Origin: JAKVAV01 sp964651785 | GTDB lineage: Bacteria > Bacteroidota > Bacteroidia > Flavobacteriales_D > Cryomorphaceae | Reading direction: 5' to 3' | Length of the DNA: 64,000 bases | NCBI GenBank assembly: GCA_964651785.1 | Contig: CAZYWJ010000008.1 | Location: 1-64,000 of the forward strand | Shown: positions 44,639-54,462 of the stretch, piece by piece | Layout of the letters: each line of letters begins with the position of its first letter | Numbering within the stretch: the stretch's first letter is position 1 | Notes under the pieces: generated by a model | What the model saw: only the letters and a program-made list of their open reading frames with translations | The model's database searches: none | What the model was told of the DNA's origin: nothing | Translations under genes and position numbers: made by a program

Positions 44639-47600
44639 TTATTGAGTCAATGTGAAGCGCAAAGATACTCCTGTATTAATATTTGAAGTGGGGAATGAGA
44701 TGGAAACTTTTGGTTTATTGATCTGATGATCATAAAACGCTCTGATATTCAATCGATCTGAAATAACGTAATCAATAGCCGTTTTGATGGAAATCAAATT
44801 CTGACCTGATGTTATTTGATTCGTGCCTTCATCCATTCGTCTGGCTATAATCTCCGTATCGCGAATGCTGAGATCGAAACGAACATTTAAGTCACTTTTG
44901 CGTTTTTTCCCGGCCAGCTTTATTTCAACATCAGGAAAGCGGTATCCCAATCCCATAACGATTTCATCGCTTCTGTTTTCAGTCAACTGATAGTTAGTGG
45001 TACTGAAAGCCAGAACGCGGTTCTTGTTGATCTCAAAATTGGTGATTAATGAATTTTGCCAAGTCATGTCTATTCTGATCAGCGGACTGAGCTGCTCGCT
45101 GATAGTGATGGCATTAATCTGTGTATCGGCTATAAAGTTCTGCTCTCTGGAGTTGTCTCGAACCGGTGTACCATCAATATTGGTTCCGGCCGCCAAGTTG
45201 GTCGTGAAATTGCTGACGCTAAACGTACTCCTGTATGCATGGGATAAATTAACCGTTCGGAAAATTTTCTTCAGAGCAGGTATTTTTGAAAGTCCGTCGT
45301 AGTTCACTGTCCAATTAGGATTTTTAATCGCATCCAAAAGAGAATAATCACTGATAAACAGGTTAACACTTTGCGCATCCTGTCCGGTATAGGCTGCTAC
45401 AAATGCCGGTATAACTACCTGTTGAGATCCGGGGCCGTAACCATCAGCAAATCCTTCGATACCCGAATTGGGAGCTGATAAACCCGTGCGGACGGCAAGA
45501 CGATTGGAAATCTCACTCTTCAAACTATTGATACCTGAATCCGCAAAGGCTTCGAAAACAGGACTCACATTCTCTATATCTTCTTGCCAAAGTGTTTTCC
45601 AAGCAATCATCGTCGTACTGAAGCTTCCCGTTTCAAAACGGCTTTCTTCCAAATACTGCTGCAAGTCGGGATTAAATCGGAAAAATGAGCCGTCATTGTC
45701 CGATCTGCTTCGCTGGGCGCTAAGTTCAATTCTCAAATTTGGAAGTGGCTCGAGATTCAACCTCATGTTAAAATCTTCAGTATAGGTTTGAAGATATTGT
45801 TGGTTGATAAACTGATTGTCTACCAGCCACCCTTTCAAAGCCGCCTGTCGGTTGAAATTCTCAATTTGATGCCCGAATACGAAATCAACTCCCGGGGCAT
45901 TGAACCCGGGGTCCATACCAATGATATTTGATGTTCGGTTATAACCCGGCAACATGGTTCCCTCATTTTGGCTGTAAACTATGCTCAGGTTTTTTACGCT
46001 CATTATCAACTTGGCGAAATAGTCCAGAGCCGTAATAGCGTTCTCATCTTTTTCTTTTTTCTCCGGTTCCTCGCCGTCTTTATCATCTTTATCTTCTTCA
46101 CCGCGTCCACGGCCTCGTCCCGATAGTGACCTTCCGCTGCCTCTACCCTGCCGCTGAAACTTGCGGTTTACATTTTTGAAGTAGTCAATCTTATTGTAAA
46201 GTGATAAGAAATTCAATTGACCATTAATGGAGATGTTCCTGGAGTTTTGAATCACATTACCCAATGTGTCTTGTGAGAAGGGAGCACGTTGCCAATTGTA
46301 ACTACCGCTATACCTCACGTCAGTGCTAATCCAATCGAGGATGGGAATTTTGTTGATCGGTACACGATAATTAGCAGAGAAATTTTGATTGAAAGTTACG
46401 TTTTCGCCAAATCGTGTAATACTCTCCCAAATGGTGTCTCGGTACTGATTGTAGGTATCGCGGTCTTCCCGATCAACACGACCCTCGGGCTCATCGATGA
46501 AAGAGAGATTATTCGCGCTATACGTCAAGCGAATGGATTGCGTTAAGTCATGTTGAACGTCGTAAATCCTATTCCAATTGAAAGTTTTGGTATAAAGTAC
46601 GGGCTGCTCAAAGTCAAAAACGTCACTGTTGTTTTTGAATTGCTGTTCGCTATAGGTTCGATTTATTTCCGACCTGAAAGAGAATGACTTCGGAATCAGC
46701 GTAAAATTAAAGTCTCTGATTAACGCCAAATAGTCAGACTTTCGTAAAAACTTGCTGGTCGCAAATGGCTTTATATTCTTCGGTTTGGCATTGTAATTAT
46801 ACCCCAATCCGATTCGGAACTGCCGTTGATTATCGAATGCCGTATTGATATCATAAAACTCTCGATCGCTATATGCAAAGGTCGCGTTGAAGTTTTCAAT
46901 ATCGTAAATCTGTGGCTTCTTATCCGGGTTGGTTCGCTCCTTTCGAACATTGGTAAAGTTGATGCTTCGCCGTCGGGTATAGGTTTGCGATCGTTGTCTC
47001 AAGTCTCTTTTCTCTTCTTGCGAAAGACCTTCTGCCACCTCTTCCAATTCCAAGTCGGGTGCGAGCGGATCAAAACGAGGTCTTACGACCTGCTCGGACT
47101 GACCGATAAACATCGGGATTTTCACACCACTTTCTTCCGGAAGGAATTTACCCAACTCCAAATTTGAGTTGGCGTCGTATCCCATTGATTGCTCTTGAGG
47201 GCGCTCGCTTACACGGCTTTCCAGAGCTCCGAAGTTGGGAGTTGAGATATTACCCGCAAGGGAAACGCTACCGAAATCGGCCAATTGAGCATTCACACGC
47301 GCAATCGCTGCCCAGCCTCCTTCATTATTAAAATCAGTCAATCGAAGCTCATTCACCCAAATCTCTGCGCTTTCAGTCAATCCATCATCTTCAGTCCAAA
47401 TATTACTGGAAGCACTCGGATTTCTCACCCCGATCATAATAGAACGAACGGAACTCAACACGGGATTACCTTTAATTCGTATCCGTCGATCGCCATCCAT
47501 TTCTTCATAAATCTGACTCTGCTCAAACCCGGATTGATTCCTCGAATTCTTAGCGCTTTGGAGCTTATCGAAATCGATCTTCATGTTGTTTTCTTCCGGC

Positions 47601-50600
47601 CAAATGTTTTGAGGCGTGCTCGACGCATTAACATCGGTGGGTAAAACGGGAATTTCGTATTCGTAATAGTTTTGTTCGAAGTCGGTACCCAGTCGAACGA
47701 AAACGGATACGTCGCCAAATTCCAAAGGATTGTTTTCATTTAAGGTCTCACCGTGTATAAACATTTCGAGATTTCCGTACATCCGCATGTCTATCTCGGT
47801 ACTCCTGAAGGCGGCTCGTGCATCTCCCTCAGGCAATTCACTGACACGCAAAACCAAGGACTGTTCGTTTAGACTTCTCAGGTTGGCAGTACCCGCATCA
47901 ATTTCTCTTGAAATACCAGGAGGTGTTACATAGTTTAACGGCTCTCTTTGACTGTTTTCTTCAATATTAACAGCTAAAATGTCAAACTCCGTTAATCCGG
48001 GAGGTGGAGGTATAAATTCATCTTCCTGCAAACTCTGTGTGTAACGTCGCCACTCTCCTCTGATCAGCTCCAATCGAGCAAAACGCAAAACTACCGGCGT
48101 TTCGAAACCCGTGGTAACCATCCGCATAAAGCGAATGGAACGCAGGTCGCGAATTCCACCAAAAGATTTTCCCTCACGCACGGGAATCTTAAACTGATAC
48201 CAGTTTACCACTCTACCATCCGGTGCCACTCCCTCCGTTCTGTCGGTGATGTAGTTGTTTCCCACCTGCCAAGCCTCGGGATCGATGAGAGGGTCGGGAA
48301 GGTCAACTTCATACTGATAGTATGATTCGGCTTCCCCTAAGGTTAAATCCTGATTGATATCCTCCGTAGTAGGTAAGGTAGTGGCCTGAGTCGGATAATC
48401 TTCCGGGCTGTCCTGAGTTGTTATTGAATTTCCTTCAAAACCGTTGAAATCCTTGTAGCGCTCTAAGATATCGGCATTTTGAACATCGTATTCCGTTCCC
48501 CTAAAGAACCGGAAATTATCTGACGAAGGGTCTTCCGTCACTGCGGCAACCACTTCAGGACTTACGCCGGGTAATGCGGTAATGTTTGCCAAAAAATCTT
48601 GAAAATAGGCACGTTCGCCTGCATCATCGAATCCATCAAACCCGACATCTTGAGCCTGATTGGAGTTGGTAGTGTTATCAAAAGCATTAACAATACTTTG
48701 CGTGAGCGGAACTCGTGCCCAATTGGTTGTATCCGTCAGCAATCCGTTTGGGTTATCCGGATCGAGGGGTAGTCCGTTCTCAAAACTCATCTGCCCGTCT
48801 CGAAGTACGTCTTCAGAAACGTTACCAATGTTCACCAATAGTTTTGCTTGAGGGTTTCCTTCGGTACCAACAAAGTCGCGATTATCGGAATTATAGGGGT
48901 CCATTATCCAGAATTGGATAAACTCAACGTTGGTTTGCTCAAAGTCCGTAGTATTAATGGCTCTCTGAATACCGCTCCATCTGGATGCAGGATCATTTAG
49001 CGCTCCCGTTTGTGGATCGATCCCCGCTGAAAGATTCGGGGCCCCGGCTGCATCGTAATTATAAGGTCCTCTTTCACTTGGAAAGAAAGACATGTCTAAA
49101 GTGGCAATATTCGCCGGTGTTCCCGCCGGAAGCTCCCTGTCCGGGAATACTTCATTCTCCGTTACTTCTCGCTGATAGTGACGATTATTGTTGACATTAT
49201 CCGGCGTGATATTGTCATTTCGGAAGAATAGCGGATCCAAAATGTACCATGCAAATTTGGCTCTGTTGTAACCTAAAGTGCGATCGTTACTCAAAGAAGC
49301 CTCGGGAAAACGATCGGGCTGTAGCTGAGGAATGGATGCCAATCCCCACGAGGCAAAATTTCGAAGGTCAATCAACGAAATGGTTCCTTCAAAATCATCG
49401 ATGTAAGCATTACCGCTCTGACCTACAGCTCGGTTGTGGCCCGGGAGCAAGTGAGCAAATTCAACCGCTGCATCGACATTCGAGGTTTCCTTCGTATTGA
49501 TAAACGGCAAGGCGTCTACCATATCCGTCAGGAAACGGGACTCATCCTGATAGCGCGCATCAAATCCCCATAAGGTATTATTCATCGGCTCGTCACCGAT
49601 ATTTACTTTTTGAGTCAAGGGTCGCTCATTGAGGTTCATAATGGTCGAACCCAAAGTAAAGTTGTCATTAAATCGGTAGTCAAACCGTGCTCCCATCAAT
49701 CGACGGGTTTGAATGCTAAAAAGCGTATTGCTCTCTACCGATATTTTAATCGGAGTTTGCGACTCAAGAAGTCCCGAGTTCAAAATCTTAACCCGGCCGA
49801 GATTGTAGTCTACCGTATAGTCTTGGTTTTCGACCAAAGGCACACCACCTGCCGTAACCTGCACCGCACCTTGAGGAATGTTTAGCGCATTAAGGGCAAT
49901 CTCATCTGATGAAGCCGAACGGTAATTACCCTTTAACTTAAATCGGTTGAGGTAGAGGAAGTTTTGTTGGGCGACGATTTTCGTAGAGTCGTAAAGCTGC
50001 GGATAAACAATTCTTTCTCTTGTAGTCGAATCAATCCCAGCTTCTTTAAGCACTTCATTCAAGTGCTCGCCAAACGGTTCGACCACGGGGAAAAATATTC
50101 GCCCGTTCTGAGCATTTATGGTACCTCCCACGGTTGCCGCATTGTCTACAAAATCAAATCGACCATCCGGTTGTGGATTTCCGTTTTGGTCGAGTTTATC
50201 CATCTCAAAAATCTGCAAGAGAGGAATATCTTCTACCTGAGGTTCAGGAATAACGGGAACATCAATACCTTCTTCGGGATCATTGTACCACACGTTCAGC
50301 ATAAACTCCGTGCTGTTCACCTGATAAGCTCCGAGAGAGTAAACGTTTCTCATCATCAAATCCCAAAGCGGGTTCTGAACGTCAACTACGGTTGATTTCA
50401 GCAATTTCAAATAAAGTGCGCTTGGCGAAGTAAATCCGTCATTTGACAAATCTCCGACCTGGTAGGTTCGACCGTTCAGCGTATACTGGTAGGCTACGGC
50501 CAACACCTCTGCATTATTCAAGGCTTGATTCAAGGAGATAAATCCCAATCGCTGATTGAATGTATATTCATTACTGGTAAGCTGACGCGCATTGCTCAAT

Positions 50601-51919
50601 CGCTCAAAGTCACGACCGTTCACCAATCCCAAATTTGCCAAAGCCTGAGAAGACTGCGCGAATCCTCTGATTTGAGGATTAGCATTTACTTGACTGTAGA
50701 AGCTGTTTTGCCCGTTATCGGGAAAACTATTCAAGGGATTATCACCAACGTCAAGCGGCAAATCGTCATTAACGTATCGAGCATCTTCTCCGAGGTCCGT
50801 AAATGCGATTACGTTTCTCGTTTCTTCAATGTTCGCAGTCTGATTTACAACCCACACTTCAATACGCGTAATTTGAACACCGGAATTTACTACGGGTAAA
50901 TTCTGAAGGGCGCGATCATAATTATCTCTGAAGTAGCCACTCAGAAAGAAATGCCGGTTTGCCTCGTAGTTATCGATGGAAATATCAAATTCTTGCGTCT
51001 GAGCTCCTCCCTGTACGTTAATTTCTTTTCGCTGTCCGCGCTCTTGCGAGAAGAGAGTCGTAACATCGAGCCGTCCGAATTTGAGTTGTGTTTTGATTCC
51101 GAAAAGGCTTTGACTTCCCGTAATGAGAGAATTGTTGAGGGGCATACTGACATTCCCCGCTTCGATTTTTTGAATAATCTCGTCTTCGTATCCGGTGTAT
51201 TCGATCTTCGTTTGATTTTCAAAGTCGAAGGTTGCTTCCGTATTGTAGTTAGTACTTAGCTTAAGCTTATCGCCAATGTTTCCGACTACATTCAATTGAA
51301 TTCGTTGATCAAAATTGAAAGTTGTAATTCGCCGTTGATTGACGGGAATTTGAGGATTTTCATTGCTGTTAATATTTGCTCCGAAAGTCAGTTCAGCCGT
51401 TCCTTGCGGCCTGATATCTACCGTGTTTCCTCCGAAAATTCTGTCGAAAGCTTTACTATTTACTTGAATGCTGGGTCTGAATGGATCGGGACCTCCCTCT
51501 TCATCGCTGGCCATGGCATCCGCAGCTCTTATTTCTTTCCAGTAATCTTTTACGGAGTTGCTGTTCACGTAATCCATGTACTCCTCGAAGGTCATCACCG
51601 TAGGATTGCGGTAGTCAATATTCTCTCCGATTCTTTGGTAGAAGTAATATTGACCCGTCTCAGGATCATATTCTATGACATTATTCATGTTGCTCGGATC
51701 AGTAAGGTTGATCCGGCCATTGTCGCCATAGGGATTAACGCCATCTTCTATCGGGTAAATCAGGTCCACCTCCGGTGAGTCGATGGGCATGATTTTGAGT
51801 TCAGGAAGGTTTACCACTTTGCGTGTAAACGCCGGGCCTTCTGCACTCACAGACCAAACAAATAAAATCAGCGCGCCTATCGCGAGAAGACGCCATATTT
51901 TGTGAAACCGCAAACTCAA
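44639..51919 (-). CDS. sprA: T9SS outer-membrane translocon protein SprA
   Basis: A 2426-residue protein, the usual size of SprA, whose very large beta-barrel is the export channel of the type IX secretion system and is needed for gliding in Flavobacteriia. A signal-like N-terminus (IWRLLAIGALILFVWSVSAEG) precedes the plug and barrel regions. Recognisable blocks include YDPETGQYYFYQRIGENIDY, PQGTAELTFGANINSNENPQ, QNGRIFFPVVEPFGEHL, DYTVDYNLGRVKILN, YIDDFEGTISLIDLR, and late barrel strands such as DVEIKLAGKKRKSDLNVRFD ending RFTLTQ. It follows ruvA by 15 bases and precedes gcvH, a gene order I recall from other Bacteroidota. It should export the T9SS cargo proteins encoded elsewhere in this window. 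Confidence 0.95.
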   Translation of the reverse strand: MSLRFHKIWRLLAIGALILFVWSVSAEGPAFTRKVVNLPELKIMPIDSPEVDLIYPIEDGVNPYGDNGRINLTDPSNMNNVIEYDPETGQYYFYQRIGENIDYRNPTVMTFEEYMDYVNSNSVKDYWKEIRAADAMASDEEGGPDPFRPSIQVNSKAFDRIFGGNTVDIRPQGTAELTFGANINSNENPQIPVNQRRITTFNFDQRIQLNVVGNIGDKLKLSTNYNTEATFDFENQTKIEYTGYEDEIIQKIEAGNVSMPLNNSLITGSQSLFGIKTQLKFGRLDVTTLFSQERGQRKEINVQGGAQTQEFDISIDNYEANRHFFLSGYFRDNYDRALQNLPVVNSGVQITRIEVWVVNQTANIEETRNVIAFTDLGEDARYVNDDLPLDVGDNPLNSFPDNGQNSFYSQVNANPQIRGFAQSSQALANLGLVNGRDFERLSNARQLTSNEYTFNQRLGFISLNQALNNAEVLAVAYQYTLNGRTYQVGDLSNDGFTSPSALYLKLLKSTVVDVQNPLWDLMMRNVYSLGAYQVNSTEFMLNVWYNDPEEGIDVPVIPEPQVEDIPLLQIFEMDKLDQNGNPQPDGRFDFVDNAATVGGTINAQNGRIFFPVVEPFGEHLNEVLKEAGIDSTTRERIVYPQLYDSTKIVAQQNFLYLNRFKLKGNYRSASSDEIALNALNIPQGAVQVTAGGVPLVENQDYTVDYNLGRVKILNSGLLESQTPIKISVESNTLFSIQTRRLMGARFDYRFNDNFTLGSTIMNLNERPLTQKVNIGDEPMNNTLWGFDARYQDESRFLTDMVDALPFINTKETSNVDAAVEFAHLLPGHNRAVGQSGNAYIDDFEGTISLIDLRNFASWGLASIPQLQPDRFPEASLSNDRTLGYNRAKFAWYILDPLFFRNDNITPDNVNNNRHYQREVTENEVFPDRELPAGTPANIATLDMSFFPSERGPYNYDAAGAPNLSAGIDPQTGALNDPASRWSGIQRAINTTDFEQTNVEFIQFWIMDPYNSDNRDFVGTEGNPQAKLLVNIGNVSEDVLRDGQMSFENGLPLDPDNPNGLLTDTTNWARVPLTQSIVNAFDNTTNSNQAQDVGFDGFDDAGERAYFQDFLANITALPGVSPEVVAAVTEDPSSDNFRFFRGTEYDVQNADILERYKDFNGFEGNSITTQDSPEDYPTQATTLPTTEDINQDLTLGEAESYYQYEVDLPDPLIDPEAWQVGNNYITDRTEGVAPDGRVVNWYQFKIPVREGKSFGGIRDLRSIRFMRMVTTGFETPVVLRFARLELIRGEWRRYTQSLQEDEFIPPPPGLTEFDILAVNIEENSQREPLNYVTPPGISREIDAGTANLRSLNEQSLVLRVSELPEGDARAAFRSTEIDMRMYGNLEMFIHGETLNENNPLEFGDVSVFVRLGTDFEQNYYEYEIPVLPTDVNASSTPQNIWPEENNMKIDFDKLQSAKNSRNQSGFEQSQIYEEMDGDRRIRIKGNPVLSSVRSIMIGVRNPSASSNIWTEDDGLTESAEIWVNELRLTDFNNEGGWAAIARVNAQLADFGSVSLAGNISTPNFGALESRVSERPQEQSMGYDANSNLELGKFLPEESGVKIPMFIGQSEQVVRPRFDPLAPDLELEEVAEGLSQEEKRDLRQRSQTYTRRRSINFTNVRKERTNPDKKPQIYDIENFNATFAYSDREFYDINTAFDNQRQFRIGLGYNYNAKPKNIKPFATSKFLRKSDYLALIRDFNFTLIPKSFSFRSEINRTYSEQQFKNNSDVFDFEQPVLYTKTFNWNRIYDVQHDLTQSIRLTYSANNLSFIDEPEGRVDREDRDTYNQYRDTIWESITRFGENVTFNQNFSANYRVPINKIPILDWISTDVRYSGSYNWQRAPFSQDTLGNVIQNSRNISINGQLNFLSLYNKIDYFKNVNRKFQRQGRGSGRSLSGRGRGRGEEDKDDKDGEEPEKKEKDENAITALDYFAKLIMSVKNLSIVYSQNEGTMLPGYNRTSNIIGMDPGFNAPGVDFVFGHQIENFNRQAALKGWLVDNQFINQQYLQTYTEDFNMRLNLEPLPNLRIELSAQRSRSDNDGSFFRFNPDLQQYLEESRFETGSFSTTMIAWKTLWQEDIENVSPVFEAFADSGINSLKSEISNRLAVRTGLSAPNSGIEGFADGYGPGSQQVVIPAFVAAYTGQDAQSVNLFISDYSLLDAIKNPNWTVNYDGLSKIPALKKIFRTVNLSHAYRSTFSVSNFTTNLAAGTNIDGTPVRDNSREQNFIADTQINAITISEQLSPLIRIDMTWQNSLITNFEINKNRVLAFSTTNYQLTENRSDEIVMGLGYRFPDVEIKLAGKKRKSDLNVRFDLSIRDTEIIARRMDEGTNQITSGQNLISIKTAIDYVISDRLNIRAFYDHQINKPKVSISFPTSNINTGVSLRFTLTQ
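44660..44667 (-). promoter_or_regulatory. Possible gcvH promoter element inside the 3' end of sprA
   Basis: The minus-strand sequence TATCTTTG matches TAnnTTTG exactly and lies 33 bases before the gcvH ATG, within the last sprA codons. It could allow gcvH expression independent of sprA. The match may be chance. Confidence 0.3.
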
Positions 51920-51934
51920 AACAATTTGGAAGAG

Positions 51935-52519
51935 CTATAAACTCTTCAAACTTCTTTTAATCAAATCCTCAATTCCTATCGATTCATCAGCAGACTTAAG
52001 CACTTCGTCGATAACATTCTGCGCTTTGCGTCTGTCAAAACCTAAGTTTTGCAGAGCCTTTAACGCCTCCGATCGAACTGTATTGCTCGAACCGTTAAAA
52101 TTTTCAAAATTCACCTCAGACGCACCTAATTTATCTTTCAAATCAACGATTATCCTCTGTGCTGACTTCGCCCCTATTCCTTTAATTTTCTTCAATGCAG
52201 CAACATCTTCCGAGAAAATTGCATCGCGTAGTTCATCAGGTCTCATGGCCGATAAAGTGGCAATGGCAGAAGATGGTCCGATACCGGAAACGGAAATGAG
52301 ATGTCTGAACATAGTACGCTCAGCATCGTGAATAAATCCGAATAGAACGTGCGCATCTTCTCGAACTGCCAAATGCAGAAAAATCTGCACTTCTTTTTGC
52401 TTGCCCAGCTCCTCGAAAGTGCTGAGGCTATGCTGAAAAACATATCCTACCCCTCCCGTTTCGATAACGGAGTGCGAGGGATTTCTAAAGGTGATGTGAC
52501 CTTTTATGTACTCGTACAT
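51935..52519 (-). CDS. ruvA: Holliday junction branch migration protein RuvA
   Basis: A 194-residue DNA-binding protein that forms tetramers on Holliday junctions and loads the RuvB motor. The OB-fold N-terminus MYEYIKGHITFRNPSHSVIE, HLAVREDAHVLFGFIHDAER, the helix-hairpin-helix motifs LISVSGIGPSSAIATLS and KKIKGIGAKSAQRIIVDLKD, and the C-terminal domain III (ALQNLGFDRRKAQNVIDEVL) are all present. ruvB is encoded about 8 kb away on the same strand, so the two are not in one operon here. It is followed by sprA after 15 bases. Confidence 0.96.
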   Translation of the reverse strand: MYEYIKGHITFRNPSHSVIETGGVGYVFQHSLSTFEELGKQKEVQIFLHLAVREDAHVLFGFIHDAERTMFRHLISVSGIGPSSAIATLSAMRPDELRDAIFSEDVAALKKIKGIGAKSAQRIIVDLKDKLGASEVNFENFNGSSNTVRSEALKALQNLGFDRRKAQNVIDEVLKSADESIGIEDLIKRSLKSL

Positions 52520-52587
52520 AAGTGGGAGATAGTGCTTCTAATTAAACAGAATCGGCTAGATTAGTATTCCCTTTTTTCAAGGGAGCG

Positions 52588-52595
52588 TAAAAGTA
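52588..52595 (-). promoter_or_regulatory. Possible ruvA-sprA promoter element
   Basis: The minus-strand sequence TACTTTTA is one base off TAnnTTTG, about 70 bases before the ruvA ATG, in the 102-base gap to the divergent sirtuin gene. A 5-bp hairpin, CCCTT/AAGGG (52569-52583), lies between it and ruvA. Confidence 0.25.
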
Positions 52596-52621
52596 TAAAT
52601 ACCTAATCGTAAAAAAAGCCT

Positions 52622-53317
52622 ATGTCAAAGAAAAAGCTCGTGGTATTTTCCGGAGCAGGAATGAGTGCGGAAAGTGGAATCGATACTTTTCGCGACAGCG
52701 GCGGACTTTGGGAAAATCATAGAATAGAAGATGTGGCTACCCCTGAAGCGTTTGAACGAAATCCGAGGAAGGTGCTGGATTTTTACAACATGCGATTCAA
52801 ACAGCTTCAAAGCGTTTTGCCAAATGCAGCGCATACAGGCATTGCTGCATTGGAGAAATCAGGAGACTTTGATGTTTCCGTTATTACTCAAAATGTGGAT
52901 GATTTGCATGAACGCGCAGGCAGTTCCAAAGTCTTCCACCTGCACGGTGAATTAATGAAATGCCGAAGCTCCGGTAACGAAGAGTATATAACTGAAATGC
53001 CACCGGCGGGGCTAAAAGTCGGCGACTTATGCCCGGATGGTTATCAACTCCGGCCACATATCGTCTGGTTTGGAGAGATGGTTCCGGCAATGGAGACTGC
53101 CGCAATTTTGGTTTCTGAGGCAGACATCTTGGTTATTATCGGGACATCCTTAAATGTGTATCCCGCTGCGGGATTGGCCGAAATGGCTCCGTCAAATGCC
53201 GACGTTTTTCTTATCGATCCGGGAAATTTCGAATACCTGAACCCCAAAATTCAGCACATAAAAAAGCCCGCAACTGCGGGCTTCAAAGACTTGATCTCAA
53301 TCCTATCGGATCGTTAA
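52622..53317 (+). CDS. cobB: Sir2-family NAD-dependent protein deacylase
   Basis: A 231-residue sirtuin removing acyl groups from lysines with NAD. It has the NAD motif GAGMSAESGI (11-20), DTFRDSGGLW, the catalytic core ITQNVDDLHERAG (88-100) with FHLHGELMK (catalytic His108), and HIVWFGEMVP. A Tyr-x-x-Arg pair at 55 and 58 (YNMR) matches class III sirtuins that prefer succinyl or malonyl lysine, so desuccinylase activity is possible. Only two cysteines (114 and 137) remain where classical sirtuins have four zinc ligands, as in some bacterial members. The last codons contain the terminator hairpin of the convergent gene. Confidence 0.92.
   Translation: MSKKKLVVFSGAGMSAESGIDTFRDSGGLWENHRIEDVATPEAFERNPRKVLDFYNMRFKQLQSVLPNAAHTGIAALEKSGDFDVSVITQNVDDLHERAGSSKVFHLHGELMKCRSSGNEEYITEMPPAGLKVGDLCPDGYQLRPHIVWFGEMVPAMETAAILVSEADILVIIGTSLNVYPAAGLAEMAPSNADVFLIDPGNFEYLNPKIQHIKKPATAGFKDLISILSDR
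53260..53283 (-). terminator. Terminator of the small T9SS gene, inside the sirtuin coding sequence
   Basis: A perfect 8-bp GC-rich stem, AAGCCCGC (53264-53271) with GCGGGCTT (53276-53283), has a 4-base loop and on the minus strand is followed by a T-run to 53260. It lies 20 bases after the minus-strand stop at 53303 while encoding sirtuin residues around KKPATAGF. Confidence 0.88.
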
Positions 53318-53968
53318 TACATTAGATGAGATCTGAGTATTGGACTGATCCCACATTCTTAAGATGTAGTTTCCCGATTGAAGGTCGCTCACATTCACGG
53401 AACCTCTACCTTGTATATTCTCTTGTTTTACCAATTTACCTTCTAAGGAATAAATCTCTATACGCTCAACGGCCTCCCCGCCTTCAATAAAAAAATCAGA
53501 GACGGCGGGGTTAGGATAGATTTTTAGGGCGTCACTAATTCGCTCTGAAATAGAAAGAGTTGTATTAAAGTAAAATATGCCGGAAGCAAAATCCGTCGCA
53601 TCTTCATTGTTCGTTACTAAAACTTCAATTACTGCGAAACCGGGATTTCCGTTCGGATAGGCATGAACATCCAAATTTGATTGACCATTTCCCGGTAAGA
53701 TCAACTCAGCCGAATTGGTGAATGCTAAATAGCATTGATTCAGATCACAAATGGCGCTTGTCCATCCTTCAGTTATTTGCAGAACATTTCTTTGCCAGGT
53801 ATAAGTCTTTTCATTCTCGGAATTATTGTAAAGCGTACTATACCCGACCCCTTCTAAATCTGAGGACTCAATACCAAAAACTGAAACCTCTGTGGGATCC
53901 ACCGTCGTTTGACCATAAATAAGAACACCCGAAAATAACGCGAAAGCCAAACAGTATAATCTCTTCAT
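53303..53968 (-). CDS. Small T9SS type A cargo protein
   Basis: A 221-residue secreted protein with a signal peptide (MKRLYCLAFALFSGVLIYG). The middle beta-rich domain has YTWQRNVLQITEGWTSAICD and LNQCYLAFTNSAELILPGNG, with two cysteines that could form a disulphide. A similar domain often accompanies Omp28-type thioredoxin-like proteins, one of which lies nearby on the other strand. The C-terminal type A sorting signal is ALKIYPNPAVSDFFIEGG through NYILRMWDQ. A T9SS substrate of unknown function. It converges on the sirtuin gene, whose end carries its terminator. Confidence 0.82.
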   Translation of the reverse strand: MKRLYCLAFALFSGVLIYGQTTVDPTEVSVFGIESSDLEGVGYSTLYNNSENEKTYTWQRNVLQITEGWTSAICDLNQCYLAFTNSAELILPGNGQSNLDVHAYPNGNPGFAVIEVLVTNNEDATDFASGIFYFNTTLSISERISDALKIYPNPAVSDFFIEGGEAVERIEIYSLEGKLVKQENIQGRGSVNVSDLQSGNYILRMWDQSNTQISSNVLTIR

Positions 53969-54081
53969 TTCTACTTTATTTGATTTAGCATCAAAAATAC
54001 TGAATAGAGACTTAAAAAACGATTTTACTTAGACAGAAAGGCTTTAGCAAAATACTTTTAAGAGTCCAATTCTGATACACG

Positions 54082-54206
54082 TAAGATGAAAATTTCTCAG
54101 AGACCTGTCGATACCGGCAATGGCGATCCGAAGAAGTCCGACATTGAATATTCAAAAAGGTTTTCGGTCATATTCAAATTGAATTAGTGAAAGAATTTTC
54201 ATCTTA
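54082..54206. repeat. 125-bp non-coding element bounded by 13-bp perfect inverted repeats
   Basis: TAAGATGAAAATT (54082-54094) is the exact reverse complement of AATTTTCATCTTA (54194-54206), with 99 bases between. It lies in the 494-base gap 53969-54462 between divergent genes. No coding frame or clear target duplication was seen. It could be a miniature mobile-element relic or a long-range RNA or DNA structure. The rest of the gap is AT-rich, with no gene recognised; CATTTTTG at 54396-54403 is one base off the -7 consensus. Confidence 0.5.
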
Positions 54207-54462
54207 TCTGACTATATCCTTATGTATATTCTAAAATGAAGAATATCTATTCAGGTTATGAAGCTAATCTGCGATCTCAATATATGTAAATGAGTCTCTT
54301 AAAATTTTAGCTCAACCTTTCTGGGAATCCAAGAGAATAGTTACGATCATTTTAATGTATATCCTGAATTGATCGATTTTAATTGAAAAAAAGTGCATTT
54401 TTGAATTGAACTGCAGTTTTCAGGAATCCTGCAACGCATTATTCACTAATAAACCAATATTC

